The notes beneath the pieces are model-generated. The model worked only from the letters and a program-made list of their open reading frames with translations. It had not been told where the DNA came from and searched no databases. From Ruegeria sediminis (GTDB lineage: Bacteria > Pseudomonadota > Alphaproteobacteria > Rhodobacterales > Rhodobacteraceae), in the NCBI RefSeq assembly GCF_005938215.1, contig NZ_VCPD01000007.1, positions 162,099 to 226,098 on the forward strand: a DNA stretch of 64,000 bases, written 5' to 3'. Made by a program: the position numbers and the translations under genes. This document shows, piece by piece, positions 44,407 to 54,409 of the stretch (the stretch's first letter is position 1; each line of letters begins with the position of its first letter).

Positions 44407-45203
44407 TGCGCGTGTTCGACGTCCTTCGCGGCGACGGTCCGATCGTCCTGGGCCAGCCGCATGGCGGCACGCATGTGCCCGAGGAGATCGCGGCGCGGCT
44501 GAACGTCAACGGGCACCGGCTGGCCGATACGGATTGGCACATAAACAGGCTCTACGAAGGGCTTTTGGGCGATGCGACCGTGGTGCAATCCCATATCCAC
44601 CGCTACGTGATCGACGCCAACCGCGACCCGGCCGGCGTGTCGCTCTATCCCGGGCAGAACTCGACCACGCTGGTGCCGCTGACCGATTTCGACGGTCAAC
44701 CGATCTGGGCCGAGGGGCAGGAGCCCTCGGAGGACGAGATCGAGGAGCGGCGCGCGGCCTATCACGCCCCCTATCACGCGGCGCTGGAGGAGGAATTGCA
44801 GCGCGTGAAGGCGAAATACGGGTTCGCGGTTCTATTCGACTGCCATTCTATCCGCAGCCGCATCCCGTTCCTGTTCGATGGAACGCTGCCGGACATGAAC
44901 ATCGGCACCGACGGGGGGGCGACCTGCGCGTCCGAGATCGAGGCCATTGCGCATGAGTTCTGCGCCTCTTCCCCCTACAGCACGGTTCTCAACGGGCGGT
45001 TCCGGGGGGGATGGGCAACGCGCCATTACGGCCGCCCGGCCGAGGGCCTGCACGCGATACAGATGGAGTTGGCCCAATCCACCTATCTGACAACCGAAGC
45101 CCCGCCCTGGCGCTATGACACCGAAAAGGCAGCCAGGCTTCGCCGCTGGCTGCGGGACACGCTGGACGCCATCCAGGACATTGCATTGGAGATTGCCTCA
45201 TGA
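44406..45203 (+). CDS. hutG: N-formylglutamate deformylase
   Basis: A 265-residue member of the N-formylglutamate amidohydrolase family: [59 protein letters not shown] and [16 protein letters not shown]. It hydrolyses the HutF product to glutamate and formate. The ATG shares one base with the hutH stop; the stop overlaps the hutU start. Confidence 0.94.
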   Translation: MRVFDVLRGDGPIVLGQPHGGTHVPEEIAARLNVNGHRLADTDWHINRLYEGLLGDATVVQSHIHRYVIDANRDPAGVSLYPGQNSTTLVPLTDFDGQPIWAEGQEPSEDEIEERRAAYHAPYHAALEEELQRVKAKYGFAVLFDCHSIRSRIPFLFDGTLPDMNIGTDGGATCASEIEAIAHEFCASSPYSTVLNGRFRGGWATRHYGRPAEGLHAIQMELAQSTYLTTEAPPWRYDTEKAARLRRWLRDTLDAIQDIALEIAS

Positions 45204-46870
45204 ACGATCCGCGCAAGAACATCCGGGACATCTTTCCTCCCACCGGCCCGGACCTGAACGCCAAGAGCTGGCTGACCGAGGCGCCGCTGAGGATGCTGAT
45301 GAACAACCTGCACCCGGACGTGGCCGAAAACCCGCATGAACTGGTCGTCTATGGCGGCATCGGGCGCGCGGCGCGCACCTGGAAGGACTTCGACCTGATC
45401 GTGGACAGCCTGAAATCGCTTGAGGCGGACGAGACGCTGATCGTCCAGTCCGGCAAGCCGGTGGCGATCATCCGCACCCACAAGGACGCGCCGCGGGTGC
45501 TGATCGCCAATTCCAACCTGGTGCCGCATTGGGCCACCTGGGACCATTTCAACGAGCTCGATAAGAAGGGCCTGATGATGTACGGCCAGATGACCGCAGG
45601 GTCCTGGATCTATATCGGCAGCCAGGGCATCGTGCAGGGCACCTATGAGACCTTCGCCGAGGCCGGCCGGCAGCACTATGGCGGCGACCTGACCGGCAAG
45701 TGGATCCTGACCGGCGGCCTGGGCGGCATGGGCGGGGCGCAGCCGCTGGCCGCCGTGATGGCCGGCGCCTGCTGTCTGGCCGTGGAATGCGATCCGGCCA
45801 AGATCGATTTCCGCCTGCGCACCCGCTATCTCGACGAACGGGCCGACGATCTGGACGAGGCGCTGGCGATGATCGACCGCTGGACCGCCGCCGGAGAGGC
45901 CAAGTCGGTGGGCCTGTTGGGCAACGCCGCCGACATTTTCCCGGAGTTGCTGCGCCGCGGCGTGCGCCCGGACATCGTGACCGACCAGACCTCGGCGCAC
46001 GACCCGGTCCACGGCTACCTGCCGCAGGGCTGGACCCTTCATGATTGGCGCAGCAAGCAGGAAACCGCGCCGAAAGAGGTGGAAAAGGCCGCGCGCGCCT
46101 CGATGCGGGTGCAGGTCGAGGCGATGGTCGGGTTCCACCAGGCGGGCGTGCCGACGGTGGATTACGGCAACAACATCCGCCAGATGGCCTTTGAGGAGGG
46201 GCTGGAAAACGCCTTCGCCTTTCCCGGCTTCGTCCCCGCCTATATCCGCCCGCTGTTCTGCAGGGGCATCGGCCCGTTCCGCTGGTGCGCCCTGTCGGGC
46301 GATCCCGATGACATCCTGAAGACCGACGCAAAGATGAAAGAGCTGTTCCCCGAGAACGAGTCGCTGCACCGCTGGCTCGACATGGCGCAGGAGCGGATCG
46401 CGTTCCAGGGCCTGCCCGCGCGGATCTGCTGGATCGGGCTGGGCGACCGGCATCGGGCCGGTCTGGCCTTCAACGAGATGGTGGCCAAGGGCGAGTTGAA
46501 GGCCCCCGTGGTGATCGGGCGCGACCATCTGGATTCGGGCTCGGTCGCATCGCCCAACCGCGAGACCGAGGCGATGCGGGACGGATCGGACGCGGTGTCG
46601 GACTGGCCGTTGCTGAACGCGCTGATCAACACCGCCAGCGGCGCGACCTGGGTGTCGCTGCATCATGGCGGCGGCGTCGGCATGGGCTTTTCCCAGCACG
46701 CGGGCGTGGTGATCTGCGCCGACGGCACCGAAGACGCGGCGCGGCGGTTGGAGCGGGTGCTGTGGAACGACCCGGCCTCGGGCGTCTGGCGGCACGCCGA
46801 TGCCGGCTACGAGATTGCCAGGGACTGCGCCCGCGAACACGGGCTGCGGCTGCCGGGAATCCTTGGATGA
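45200..46870 (+). CDS. hutU: Urocanate hydratase
   Basis: A 556-residue NAD+-dependent enzyme of normal length: [56 protein letters not shown], the Rossmann region [27 protein letters not shown], and GWTLHDWR…, with [61 protein letters not shown] near the end (recognised in pieces). It converts urocanate to imidazolonepropionate. Last gene of the hut operon. Confidence 0.96.
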   Translation: MNDPRKNIRDIFPPTGPDLNAKSWLTEAPLRMLMNNLHPDVAENPHELVVYGGIGRAARTWKDFDLIVDSLKSLEADETLIVQSGKPVAIIRTHKDAPRVLIANSNLVPHWATWDHFNELDKKGLMMYGQMTAGSWIYIGSQGIVQGTYETFAEAGRQHYGGDLTGKWILTGGLGGMGGAQPLAAVMAGACCLAVECDPAKIDFRLRTRYLDERADDLDEALAMIDRWTAAGEAKSVGLLGNAADIFPELLRRGVRPDIVTDQTSAHDPVHGYLPQGWTLHDWRSKQETAPKEVEKAARASMRVQVEAMVGFHQAGVPTVDYGNNIRQMAFEEGLENAFAFPGFVPAYIRPLFCRGIGPFRWCALSGDPDDILKTDAKMKELFPENESLHRWLDMAQERIAFQGLPARICWIGLGDRHRAGLAFNEMVAKGELKAPVVIGRDHLDSGSVASPNRETEAMRDGSDAVSDWPLLNALINTASGATWVSLHHGGGVGMGFSQHAGVVICADGTEDAARRLERVLWNDPASGVWRHADAGYEIARDCAREHGLRLPGILG

Positions 46871-46969
46871 AGGGTTGCGGTGTCGGTCCCTGCTGCCGAC
46901 TTGTTTGAAGGGCGCGTATCGGTCACAGTCACAACCTAGCAATTTGGTGACATTGATCGGGTGGCAGAC

Positions 46970-47746
46970 ATGGGCAAGGCACGGATAACGGCCATTACCG
47001 CACTTCTCGCCTGTTGCGCGGCTGGTGCAGCGTTCGCGCAGGAATCGGGCAATCTCGGCAATGCGGCCAACGACCCGACGGCCTCGATCACGAGTTACCA
47101 GTTCCAGGACTATTACACCTACAACTTCCACAATGCGCCGAACGCGACGGCGAACCGCCTGCAGTTCCGCGCCGCGATCCCGTTTTCCACCGGCGATCTG
47201 AACCACATCTTCCGGATCACGGTTCCCTATCAGACAGAAACGCCGGGCGGGGCGGACGGATGGTCGGACATCACGATATTCGACCTCGTGACGTTCGACC
47301 GGTCCTGGGGGCGTTTCGGCATCGGGGCGGTGGCGTTGCTGCCCACCGGAAGCAGCGGACTGAGCGCGGAAAAGTGGGGGCTCGGCCCGGCCGCCGGGTT
47401 CGTGGCCAACGAGCCGTGGGGCGTCTGGGGGCTGTTCAACCAGAATATCTTCACCGTAGGCGGTGACAATTCGCGCCCGGATGTCGACATCTCGATCCTG
47501 CAGCCGGTGTTCAACTACCAGCTTGGAAACGGGTGGTCGGTGGGGCCCTCGGAAATGCTGGTCACCTACGACTGGGAGAACGGCGACTGGGCCAGCCTGC
47601 CGCTGGGCATCGGCGTCAACAAGCTGGTCCCGATCGGCGGCAATCCGTGGCAGTTCACCCTGAGCTACGAGCGCAATTTCAAGGATGACGGGGTGCGCCC
47701 GGCGGACACGCTGAACTTCACGGCGAAACTGCTGGTGTCGAACTAG
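46970..47746 (+). CDS. Outer-membrane beta-barrel-like exported protein
   Basis: A 258-residue protein with a signal peptide (MGKARITAITALLACCAAGAAFA) followed by alternating hydrophobic/polar strands rich in aromatic residues and Gly/Asn turns (ITSYQFQDYYTYNFHNAPNA, RLQFRAAIPFSTGDLNHIFRITVPYQTE, WSVGPSEMLVTYDWENGDW), and a C-terminus LNFTAKLLVSN with strand character. This fits the transporter/MetA-pathway-of-phenol-degradation-like or neuromedin-type beta-barrel group, possibly an outer-membrane channel. No substrate can be given. GTG 46961 and ATG 46970 are both possible starts. Confidence 0.65.
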   Translation: MGKARITAITALLACCAAGAAFAQESGNLGNAANDPTASITSYQFQDYYTYNFHNAPNATANRLQFRAAIPFSTGDLNHIFRITVPYQTETPGGADGWSDITIFDLVTFDRSWGRFGIGAVALLPTGSSGLSAEKWGLGPAAGFVANEPWGVWGLFNQNIFTVGGDNSRPDVDISILQPVFNYQLGNGWSVGPSEMLVTYDWENGDWASLPLGIGVNKLVPIGGNPWQFTLSYERNFKDDGVRPADTLNFTAKLLVSN

Positions 47747-47768
47747 GCGCGGTTGCGATCCCGCCCTC

Positions 47769-48812
47769 TCAGGTCCAGTCCAGCACCACCTTGCCCGAAA
47801 GTCCGGACTTCATCGCGGCGAAGCCTTCCTTGAACTCGTCCACCGTGAAGCGGTGGGTGATCACCCGGCTCACGTCCAGGCCGTTCTGCAGCATGGCGAT
47901 CATCTTGTACCAGGTCTCGAACATCTCGCGGCCATAGACACCCTTGAGGGTGATCGCCTTGAACACGATCCGGCTCCAGTCGACCGGAGACTTGCCCGGC
48001 GGGATGCCCAGCAGCGCGATCTTTCCACCCATCACCAGCGCCTCGACCATCTGGTCGAGCGCCGCCTGCGAGCCCGACATCTCGAGGCCCACGTCGAAAC
48101 CTTCCTTCATGCCCAGATCCGCGATCACGTCCTGCAGATCCTCGCGGGTGACATCCACCGTGCGCACCCTGGGTTCGACATGCTGCGCCAGTTTCAGGCG
48201 GTCGGGGTTGATGTCGGTGATGACCACGTGGCGCGCGCCCGCGTGTTTCGCCACCGCCGCCGCCATGATGCCGATCGGGCCGGCACCGGTGATCAGCACG
48301 TCCTCGCCCAGCAGATCGAAGCTGAGCGCGGTATGCACCGCGTTGCCCAACGGGTCGAGGATGGCGCCGATCTCGTCCGGGATGTCGTCGGGCAGCGGCA
48401 CCACGTTGAAGGCGGGCAGCTTGAGGTATTCGGCAAAGGCACCCTGTTCGTTCACGCCGATCCCGCGCGTGCCGGGATCGAGGTGGAACTTGCCCGCGCG
48501 GCTCTGGCGGCTTTCGGTGCCGATCAGGTGGCCTTCGCCCGAGCAGCGCTGGCCGATCTTCAACCCCTTCACGTCGCGTCCGATCTCGACGATCTCGCCG
48601 GCGAATTCGTGGCCGGTGATCAGCGGCACCGGCACCGTGTGCGAGGCCCAGTCGTCCCAGTTCCAGATATGGATGTCGGTGCCGCAGATGCCGGTTTTCT
48701 TCACCTTGATCAGCACGTCGTCCGGGCCGATTTCGGGAACCGGGGCCCGCACCATCCACAGCCCTTCCTCGGGTTTGGATTTTTCCAGGGCCTTCATCGT
48801 GTTGGGTCGCAT
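47769..48812 (-). CDS. tdh: L-threonine 3-dehydrogenase
   Basis: A 347-residue medium-chain zinc dehydrogenase: catalytic zinc ligand region [28 protein letters not shown], and the NAD fold [38 protein letters not shown]. It oxidises threonine to 2-amino-3-ketobutyrate, the substrate of the adjacent Kbl. The start at ATG 48812 ([12 protein letters not shown]) is chosen because GGGAG lies 7-8 bases upstream and it overlaps the kbl stop (TGATG); ATG 48797 gives the classical N-terminus. Confidence 0.94.
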   Translation of the reverse strand: MRPNTMKALEKSKPEEGLWMVRAPVPEIGPDDVLIKVKKTGICGTDIHIWNWDDWASHTVPVPLITGHEFAGEIVEIGRDVKGLKIGQRCSGEGHLIGTESRQSRAGKFHLDPGTRGIGVNEQGAFAEYLKLPAFNVVPLPDDIPDEIGAILDPLGNAVHTALSFDLLGEDVLITGAGPIGIMAAAVAKHAGARHVVITDINPDRLKLAQHVEPRVRTVDVTREDLQDVIADLGMKEGFDVGLEMSGSQAALDQMVEALVMGGKIALLGIPPGKSPVDWSRIVFKAITLKGVYGREMFETWYKMIAMLQNGLDVSRVITHRFTVDEFKEGFAAMKSGLSGKVVLDWT

Positions 48813-49996
48813 CAGATCACTCCCACTTCCTTGCCGACCTTGCCGAATGCGACAAGCGCCCGGTCCAGTTCTTCCCTTGTTAGAGCCGCATTCATCTGCG
48901 TCCTGATCCGCGCCTGTCCGCGCGGAACCACCGGGAAGAAGAAGCCCGAGACATAGACGCCTTCGTTGAACAGCCGCGCCGCCATCTCCTGCGCCAGCGT
49001 CGCCTCGCCCAGCATCACCGGGATGATCGGGTGTTCGCCTTGCAGCAGGTCGAAGCCAAGCCGCTCGAGCCCTGCGCGCCAGTAGCGCGCGTTGTCGAAC
49101 AGCTGTGTGCGCAGGACGTCGCCCTCTTCGACAAGACGGATCGCCTCGAGCCCGGCGGCGACGATTGCGGGCGGCAGCGAGTTCGAGAACAGATAGGGCC
49201 GCGCCCGCTGCCGCAGAAGGTCGATCACCGGCTGCGGCCCGGCGATGTAACCGCCGATTGCCCCCCCGAGCGCCTTGCCCAGCGTCCCCGTCAGTATGTC
49301 CACGTCGACGCCGAAGTGATCCGGCGTGCCCGCCCCACGCGGCCCCATGAAGCCGGTGGCATGGCAATCGTCCACCATCACCACGGCGTCATATCTGTCA
49401 GCCAGTTCGCGGATCCTGGGCAGGTTGGCCAGATAGCCGTCCATCGAGAACACGCCGTCGGTGGCGATCATGATGTGCCGCGCCCCGTCCGCGCGCGCCT
49501 GCTTCAGCCATGCCTCGAGATCGTTCATGTCGTTGTTGAGATAGCGGTAGCGTTTCGCCTTGCACAACCGCACCCCGTCGATGATCGAGGCGTGGTTCAG
49601 GCTGTCCGAGATGATCGCATCCTCGGGGCCCAGGAGCGGCTCGAACAAGCCGCCATTGGCGTCGAAACAGGCGGCGAACAGGATCGCGTCGTCCTTGTCC
49701 AGGAACTTTGCCAGGCGCTGCTCCAGCTCGCGGTGGATGTCCTGCGTGCCGCAGATGAAGCGCACCGAGGCCATGCCGAAGCCGCGCGGCTCCATCGCCC
49801 CTTTGGCCGCGGCGATCAGGTCCGGATGATCCGCAAGGCCCAGGTAGTTGTTGGCGCACAGGTTGATCACCCGCCGCCCGCCGACGGTGATTTCCCCGCC
49901 CTGCGGCGAGGTGATCATCCGTTCGCGCTTGTAGAGTCCTTCGGCCTCGATCTGGTCAAGCGTGTCGGTGACATGGGACAGGAATGCGTTGGACAT
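48812..49996 (-). CDS. kbl: Glycine C-acetyltransferase (2-amino-3-ketobutyrate CoA ligase)
   Basis: A 394-residue alpha-oxoamine synthase. The PLP lysine is in [59 protein letters not shown] and [19 protein letters not shown] are family motifs. It cleaves 2-amino-3-ketobutyrate with CoA to glycine and acetyl-CoA. First gene of kbl-tdh; a long inverted repeat lies 40 bases upstream, downstream of the XRE-cupin regulator. Confidence 0.95.
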   Translation of the reverse strand: MSNAFLSHVTDTLDQIEAEGLYKRERMITSPQGGEITVGGRRVINLCANNYLGLADHPDLIAAAKGAMEPRGFGMASVRFICGTQDIHRELEQRLAKFLDKDDAILFAACFDANGGLFEPLLGPEDAIISDSLNHASIIDGVRLCKAKRYRYLNNDMNDLEAWLKQARADGARHIMIATDGVFSMDGYLANLPRIRELADRYDAVVMVDDCHATGFMGPRGAGTPDHFGVDVDILTGTLGKALGGAIGGYIAGPQPVIDLLRQRARPYLFSNSLPPAIVAAGLEAIRLVEEGDVLRTQLFDNARYWRAGLERLGFDLLQGEHPIIPVMLGEATLAQEMAARLFNEGVYVSGFFFPVVPRGQARIRTQMNAALTREELDRALVAFGKVGKEVGVI

Positions 49997-50035
49997 GGCG
50001 ATCTCCTTGCTCTGAGTCGCGCATCTAACATAACG

Positions 50036-50064
50036 GATGAAATTCCCAAATAGGGGATTTCATC
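50036..50064. promoter_or_regulatory. Long inverted repeat upstream of kbl-tdh (operator candidate)
   Basis: GATGAAATTCCC (50036-50047), spacer AAATA, GGGGATTTCATC (50053-50064): 11 of 12 positions symmetric. It sits between the XRE-cupin regulator and kbl, 40 bases before the kbl start, in AT-rich DNA. Binding site for that regulator is the simplest reading. Confidence 0.6.
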
Positions 50065-50115
50065 ATTACGGAAAAAAATCCACCAAGACGGAAACGCGTC
50101 CGAAAAACGGGATCG

Positions 50116-50682
50116 TCAGGCGTTCTTGACGATCAGGAACACGCGGGCCGCCCCGGCCGGTGCGGAAATGGAATGCACGACATCCGCAGCGTAGCGCGCC
50201 GTGTCGCCTACTCCAAGTTCGCTCGCGGCCGTTCCGGACGTGACATGGACCGACCCTTCGAGAACCGTGAGTTGCTCCTGCGCGCCGCGGGTATGCGGTT
50301 GGCTGTTGAGCGCGCCGCCCTTTTCGAACCGGATGTCGTAGACCTCGTGGCCGCCGGCCTCTTCCGGGGCCGAGAGGATGCGGATGCGGCAGCCCTGCCC
50401 CATGTTGTCGATGCTGGGAACTTCAGACTGCCGCAGAACCTCGATCCGGTCCGAGGCGTCGGCCGCGTCCAGAAGCCCGGCGAAATCGACCTGCAGGGCG
50501 CGGGTCAGGTTCCAGAGCGTCGCGATGGTCGGGCTGCTTTCGCCGCGTTCGATCTGGCTGACCATCGAGCGCGAGACGCCGCTGAGGTTGGCGACCGCCT
50601 CGAGCGACAGCCCCTGGGCGCGGCGCGCCTGTTTCAGGCGGGCGGGCAGGCGTGTCAGGATATCGTCTGGATCTTCCGTCAT
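50116..50682 (-). CDS. XRE-family transcriptional regulator with C-terminal cupin domain
   Basis: A 188-residue two-domain regulator: HTH_3 DNA-binding domain (LPARLKQARRAQGLSLEAVANLSGVSRSMVSQIERGESSPTIATLWNLTRAL) and a cupin effector domain (YDIRFEKGGALNSQPHTRGAQEQLTVLEGSVHV… DTARYAADVVHSISAP). Such XRE-cupin proteins often control amino-acid or amine catabolism. It lies upstream of kbl-tdh on the same strand and divergent from a thiolase; both gaps contain dyads. The start at ATG 50682 places the HTH at the usual position. Confidence 0.88.
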   Translation of the reverse strand: MTEDPDDILTRLPARLKQARRAQGLSLEAVANLSGVSRSMVSQIERGESSPTIATLWNLTRALQVDFAGLLDAADASDRIEVLRQSEVPSIDNMGQGCRIRILSAPEEAGGHEVYDIRFEKGGALNSQPHTRGAQEQLTVLEGSVHVTSGTAASELGVGDTARYAADVVHSISAPAGAARVFLIVKNA

Positions 50683-50701
50683 GACGGATTCTGTGCGCCC
50701 T

Positions 50702-50748
50702 GGGCGGTGAATTGTCAATTCCGCCCGTGACGGTACGTCTCATGAGAC
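50702..50748. promoter_or_regulatory. Two dyads between XRE-cupin regulator and thiolase
   Basis: GGGCGGTGAATT…AATTCCGCCC (50702-50726) is a ten-pair dyad around GTC with a 2-base bulge; GTCTCATGAGAC (50737-50748) is a perfect 12-bp palindrome. Both are in the 116-bp divergent gap. Either could be the regulator's own operator. Confidence 0.5.
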
Positions 50749-50798
50749 AGGGCGATGCCGCAGGTGCATAATGCCGCCAGACCTGAGAGGAGCAAGAC

Positions 50799-51974
50799 AT
50801 GACCGACATCGTAATTCTGGACGGTGCGCGCACCGCGATCGGCACCTTCGGCGGCGCGCTGGCCTCGACCGCCCCCATCGACCTGGCGACCGTCGCCACC
50901 GAAGCCGCACTGGAGCGGTCCGGCGTCGAGGGCGGCCAGATCGGCCACGTGGTCTTTGGCCACGTGATCAACACCGAGCCGCGGGACATGTACCTGTCCC
51001 GGGTGGCGGCGATGCAGGCGGGGATCCCGAACGGCACGCCGGCGATGAACGTCAACCGCCTGTGCGGGTCGGGCGCGCAGGCCGTCGTGTCGGCGATCCA
51101 GTCGCTGATGCTGGGCGATGCGGAATTCGCGCTGGCCGGCGGCGCCGAAAGCATGTCGCGCAGCCCGTTCGTCATGACCCAAGCGCGCTGGGGCGCCAAG
51201 ATGGGCGACGTGAAGTCGCTTGACATGATGCTGGGCGCGCTGAACTGCCCGTTCGGCACCGGCCACATGGGCGTGACCGCCGAGAACGTGGCGGACGAGC
51301 ACCAGATCACCCGCGAGCAGATGGACGAGTTCGCGCTGACCAGCCAGAACCGCGCGGCGGCGGCGATCGCGGCCGGGCATTTCGACAGCCAGATCACGCC
51401 GGTGCAGGTCAAGGTCAAGCGCGACATGGTCGATTTCAAGGTGGACGAACATCCCAAGGCCACGACGCCCGAGGCGCTGGCCGGGTTGCGACCGGTGTTC
51501 AAGAAGGATGGCCGCGTCACGGCGGGCAACGCCAGCGGCATCAACGACGGCGCCGCCGCGATTGTGCTGGCCACCGCGGATGCTGCGGAAAAGGCGGGGC
51601 TGAAGCCCAAGGCGCGGATTCTCGGCTATGCCCATGCCGGGGTGCGGCCCGAGGTGATGGGGATCGGCCCGGTTCCGGCGGTGCAGAACCTGATGGCCCG
51701 GACCGGCCTGTCGGCCGACGATTTCGACGTGATCGAAAGCAACGAGGCCTTCGCGGCGCAGGCGCTGGCGGTGAACAAGGAACTGGGGCTGGATGCCGCC
51801 AAGGTGAACCCCAATGGCGGCGCGATCGCGCTGGGGCATCCCGTCGGGGCGACGGGCGCCATCATCACGCTCAAGGCGCTCTATGAGCTGGAGCGGACCG
51901 GCGGGTCCAAGGGGCTGATCACCATGTGCATCGGCGGCGGCCAGGGAATCGCCATCGCAATAGAACGGCTCTGA
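50799..51974 (+). CDS. Acetyl-CoA acetyltransferase / beta-ketothiolase
   Basis: A 391-residue thiolase. The acyl-binding cysteine is in NVNRLCGSGAQAVVSA, the catalytic His in NPNGGAIALGHPVGATGA, and the second cysteine in ITMCIGGGQGIA. N-terminus VILDGARTAIGTFGGAL. It condenses or cleaves acetyl-CoA units; relatives act in PHB synthesis or beta-oxidation. Its divergent position from an XRE-cupin regulator suggests shared control, perhaps with acetyl-CoA made by Kbl. GGAG precedes the ATG. Confidence 0.92.
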   Translation: MTDIVILDGARTAIGTFGGALASTAPIDLATVATEAALERSGVEGGQIGHVVFGHVINTEPRDMYLSRVAAMQAGIPNGTPAMNVNRLCGSGAQAVVSAIQSLMLGDAEFALAGGAESMSRSPFVMTQARWGAKMGDVKSLDMMLGALNCPFGTGHMGVTAENVADEHQITREQMDEFALTSQNRAAAAIAAGHFDSQITPVQVKVKRDMVDFKVDEHPKATTPEALAGLRPVFKKDGRVTAGNASGINDGAAAIVLATADAAEKAGLKPKARILGYAHAGVRPEVMGIGPVPAVQNLMARTGLSADDFDVIESNEAFAAQALAVNKELGLDAAKVNPNGGAIALGHPVGATGAIITLKALYELERTGGSKGLITMCIGGGQGIAIAIERL

Positions 51975-51989
51975 TCCGAAGGGATTTGC

Positions 51990-52019
51990 GGGGGGGCACG
52001 TCCCCCCCCCAAAAAAAAA
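51990..52019. repeat. Homopolymer-rich hairpin: G7-CACGT-C9-A9
   Basis: Seven G, the 5-base loop CACGT, nine C, then nine A, in the 63-bp gap between the converging thiolase and ubiB genes. It could form a hairpin, but the A-run is on the wrong side for termination of the thiolase transcript. Runs this long are prone to slippage in replication and in sequencing. Confidence 0.7.
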
Positions 52020-52037
52020 CGCCATGTCCCCTGCCCG

Positions 52038-53567
52038 TCAGATCAAGGCATTGAGCAACAGGACGGCACCGGCGCCGGCGGCCGCCCCGATCAGGGCCGG
52101 CAAGAACGCGGCGCCGGACCGGGGATGCGCGGGCTCCTCCGATCTGGTCTGGGCGATCAGGGCGTTCTCCACCAGCACCGGCAGGCGCGGGCCGAAGCGT
52201 GCGAGAACGAGGGCGGTCTTGCCCAGATCACGCACCATGGCGCGCGGGCCGATCGAGCCCTTGATGTAATCCTCGACCACCGGGCGGGCCACCTGCCAGA
52301 TGTTGATGTGCGGGTTGAGCGACCGGGCGACGCCTTCGACCACCACCATGGTGCGCTGCAGCAGGATCAGCTCGGTCCGGGTTTCCATGCCGAATCGTTC
52401 GGTCACCTCGAACAGGTAGTTCAGCAGACGTCCCATCGAGATGTGCGAGGCGTCCATGCCGAAGATCGGCTCGCCCACCGCGCGCAGGGCGCGGGCGAAT
52501 TCGTCAACGTCCTGATTGGCGGGCACGTATCCGGCCTCGAAATGGACCTCGGCCACGCGCTTGTAGTCGCGGCGGATGAAACCGAACAGAATCTCGGCAT
52601 AGACCCGGCGCGTATATTCGTCGATATGCCCCATGATGCCGAAGTCATAGGCGATGATGTCGCCATTGGCGGCCACCTTGAGGTTGCCCTGATGCATGTC
52701 GGCATGGAAGAACCCGTCGCGCAGGGCGTGCAGCAGGAACATCCGCAGGACGCGCTCGGCCAGGTCGCTTCGGTCGTGATCGGCGGCGTCCAGCGCGGCG
52801 TTGTCGCCCAGCGCGATGCCGTCCGCCCAGCTGAGCGTCATCACCCGGCGCGCGCAGAGCGACCAGATCACCGGCGGCAGCCAGAAGCCCTTGTCGTCCT
52901 TGGTGTTGGCGGCGTATTCCGAGGCGGCGGAGCTTTCGAGCCGCAGGTCAAGCTCGCCCCGGACCACGCCGTCGAAATGCGTGATGACCTCCATCGGGCG
53001 CAGGCGGCGCGCGCCGGGCGCGAAAAGCTCGATGATGCGGGCCGCGAAATAGAAGGCGTCCACGTCCTTGCGGAAGGCGCGTTCGATTCCCGGGCGCAGG
53101 ACCTTGACCGCGACCGCCTCGCCGGTCCCGGCCAGCTTCGCCTTGTGGACCTGCGCGATCGAGGCGGCGGCGATCGGCTCGCTGAATTCCTCGAACATCT
53201 CGTCGACGGGCCGGCCCAGTTCCTTGGCCACCTCTTTCATGGCCTGGTCGCGGGGAAAGGGCGGCAGCTTGTCCTGCAGCACCCGCAGCTGATCCGCCAG
53301 TTCGACCCCCACAACGTCGGGCCGGGTCGAAAGCACCTGCCCGAACTTGATGTAGGCCGGGCCCAGCGCCGTCAGGGCCCGCGTGGCGGGCGGCATGGCG
53401 GGATCGCCCTTGTAGCCCAACCACTGGAACGGCTTGCCGAGGGCGTGCGCCAGGATCCGGATGGCGCGCGGCGCCTCGAAGGCGTCGAGCACCACGTTCA
53501 TGGCGCCGGTGCGCTCCAGAGTGGCGCCCGTGCGTATCAGGCGGATGATGTTGTGGGGTCCGCGCAT
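52038..53567 (-). CDS. ubiB: Ubiquinone biosynthesis protein UbiB (ABC1/ADCK-like ATPase)
   Basis: A 509-residue kinase-like protein: the KxGQ motif is in GPAYIKFGQVLSTRPDVVG, the Ala-rich nucleotide loop is EPIAAASIAQVHKAKL, and the catalytic HADMHQGN and DFGIMGHI motifs follow. Two C-terminal hydrophobic stretches (AAFLPALIGAAAGAGAVLLLNALI) anchor it to the membrane. It is required for coenzyme Q synthesis. It starts 3 bp after the ubiE stop. Confidence 0.94.
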   Translation of the reverse strand: MRGPHNIIRLIRTGATLERTGAMNVVLDAFEAPRAIRILAHALGKPFQWLGYKGDPAMPPATRALTALGPAYIKFGQVLSTRPDVVGVELADQLRVLQDKLPPFPRDQAMKEVAKELGRPVDEMFEEFSEPIAAASIAQVHKAKLAGTGEAVAVKVLRPGIERAFRKDVDAFYFAARIIELFAPGARRLRPMEVITHFDGVVRGELDLRLESSAASEYAANTKDDKGFWLPPVIWSLCARRVMTLSWADGIALGDNAALDAADHDRSDLAERVLRMFLLHALRDGFFHADMHQGNLKVAANGDIIAYDFGIMGHIDEYTRRVYAEILFGFIRRDYKRVAEVHFEAGYVPANQDVDEFARALRAVGEPIFGMDASHISMGRLLNYLFEVTERFGMETRTELILLQRTMVVVEGVARSLNPHINIWQVARPVVEDYIKGSIGPRAMVRDLGKTALVLARFGPRLPVLVENALIAQTRSEEPAHPRSGAAFLPALIGAAAGAGAVLLLNALI

Positions 53568-53570
53568 GGA

Positions 53571-54323
53571 TCAGATCTTCCAGCCAGAATGCAGCGCGGC
53601 GATGCCCATGCTGAGGTTGCGGTACTTGGCGTTTTCGAACCCGGCCTTGCGGAGCATGTCCAGAAAGGTGTCCTGATCGGGGAACTTGCGGATCGATTCC
53701 ACCAGGTACTGGTAGCTGTCGCGATCGTTGGCGATCAGCTGGCCCATGCGCGGGATCACGTTGAAGCTGTAGAGATCGTAGAGCCTTTGCAGCCCGTCGT
53801 TGGGCAGCTGGCTGAATTCCAGCACCATCAGCCGGCCGCCGGGCCTGAGCACGCGGAAGGCTTCGTTCAGCGCCTCCTGCGGGCGGGTCACGTTCCGGAT
53901 GCCGAAGGAAATGGTGTAGACGTCGAAGGTGTTGTCCTCGAACGGCAACGCCATGGCGTCGCCCACCACCCAGTCGAGGCTGCCCTCCATCTGCGCGGCC
54001 TCGGCGCGCTTGCGGCCTTCGACCAGCATCGGCTCGGTCAGGTCCAGAACCGTGGCGTGCCCGCTGCCCGCGCGTTTGAGAAACCGGAACGAGATGTCGC
54101 CGGTGCCGCCCGCCACGTCGAGCAGGCGCTGCCCGGGCCGCGGCGCCAGCCAGTCCATCATCGCATCCTTCCAGACGCGGTGGATGCCCATGGACATGAC
54201 GTCGTTCATCACGTCGTATCTGGACGCCACCGAATTGAACACGCCTTGCACCCGGCCGGCCTTGTCGGCCTCGCGGACGGTCTCGAACCCGAAATGGGTG
54301 GTCTTTTCGCTGGTCTCGGACAT
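53571..54323 (-). CDS. ubiE: Ubiquinone/menaquinone C-methyltransferase
   Basis: A 250-residue SAM-dependent methyltransferase: [43 protein letters not shown] is the UbiE N-terminus; the SAM loop is [17 protein letters not shown], and [35 protein letters not shown] follows. It C-methylates the quinone ring. First gene of ubiE-ubiB and divergent from mutM. Confidence 0.96.
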   Translation of the reverse strand: MSETSEKTTHFGFETVREADKAGRVQGVFNSVASRYDVMNDVMSMGIHRVWKDAMMDWLAPRPGQRLLDVAGGTGDISFRFLKRAGSGHATVLDLTEPMLVEGRKRAEAAQMEGSLDWVVGDAMALPFEDNTFDVYTISFGIRNVTRPQEALNEAFRVLRPGGRLMVLEFSQLPNDGLQRLYDLYSFNVIPRMGQLIANDRDSYQYLVESIRKFPDQDTFLDMLRKAGFENAKYRNLSMGIAALHSGWKI

Positions 54324-54409
54324 GGGCCTTGCCGTTTCTCGAATTTCGCCCCTGTTATAGGGCCTTGGAACCTGGGCACAATGCGGCCCGTTGGAACAGG
54401 AGCGTCCTA

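Noticed and set aside
51990..52010. G7…C9 hairpin as a terminator for the thiolase gene
   Set aside because: It is followed by A residues, not T; the orientation is wrong for intrinsic termination in either direction.
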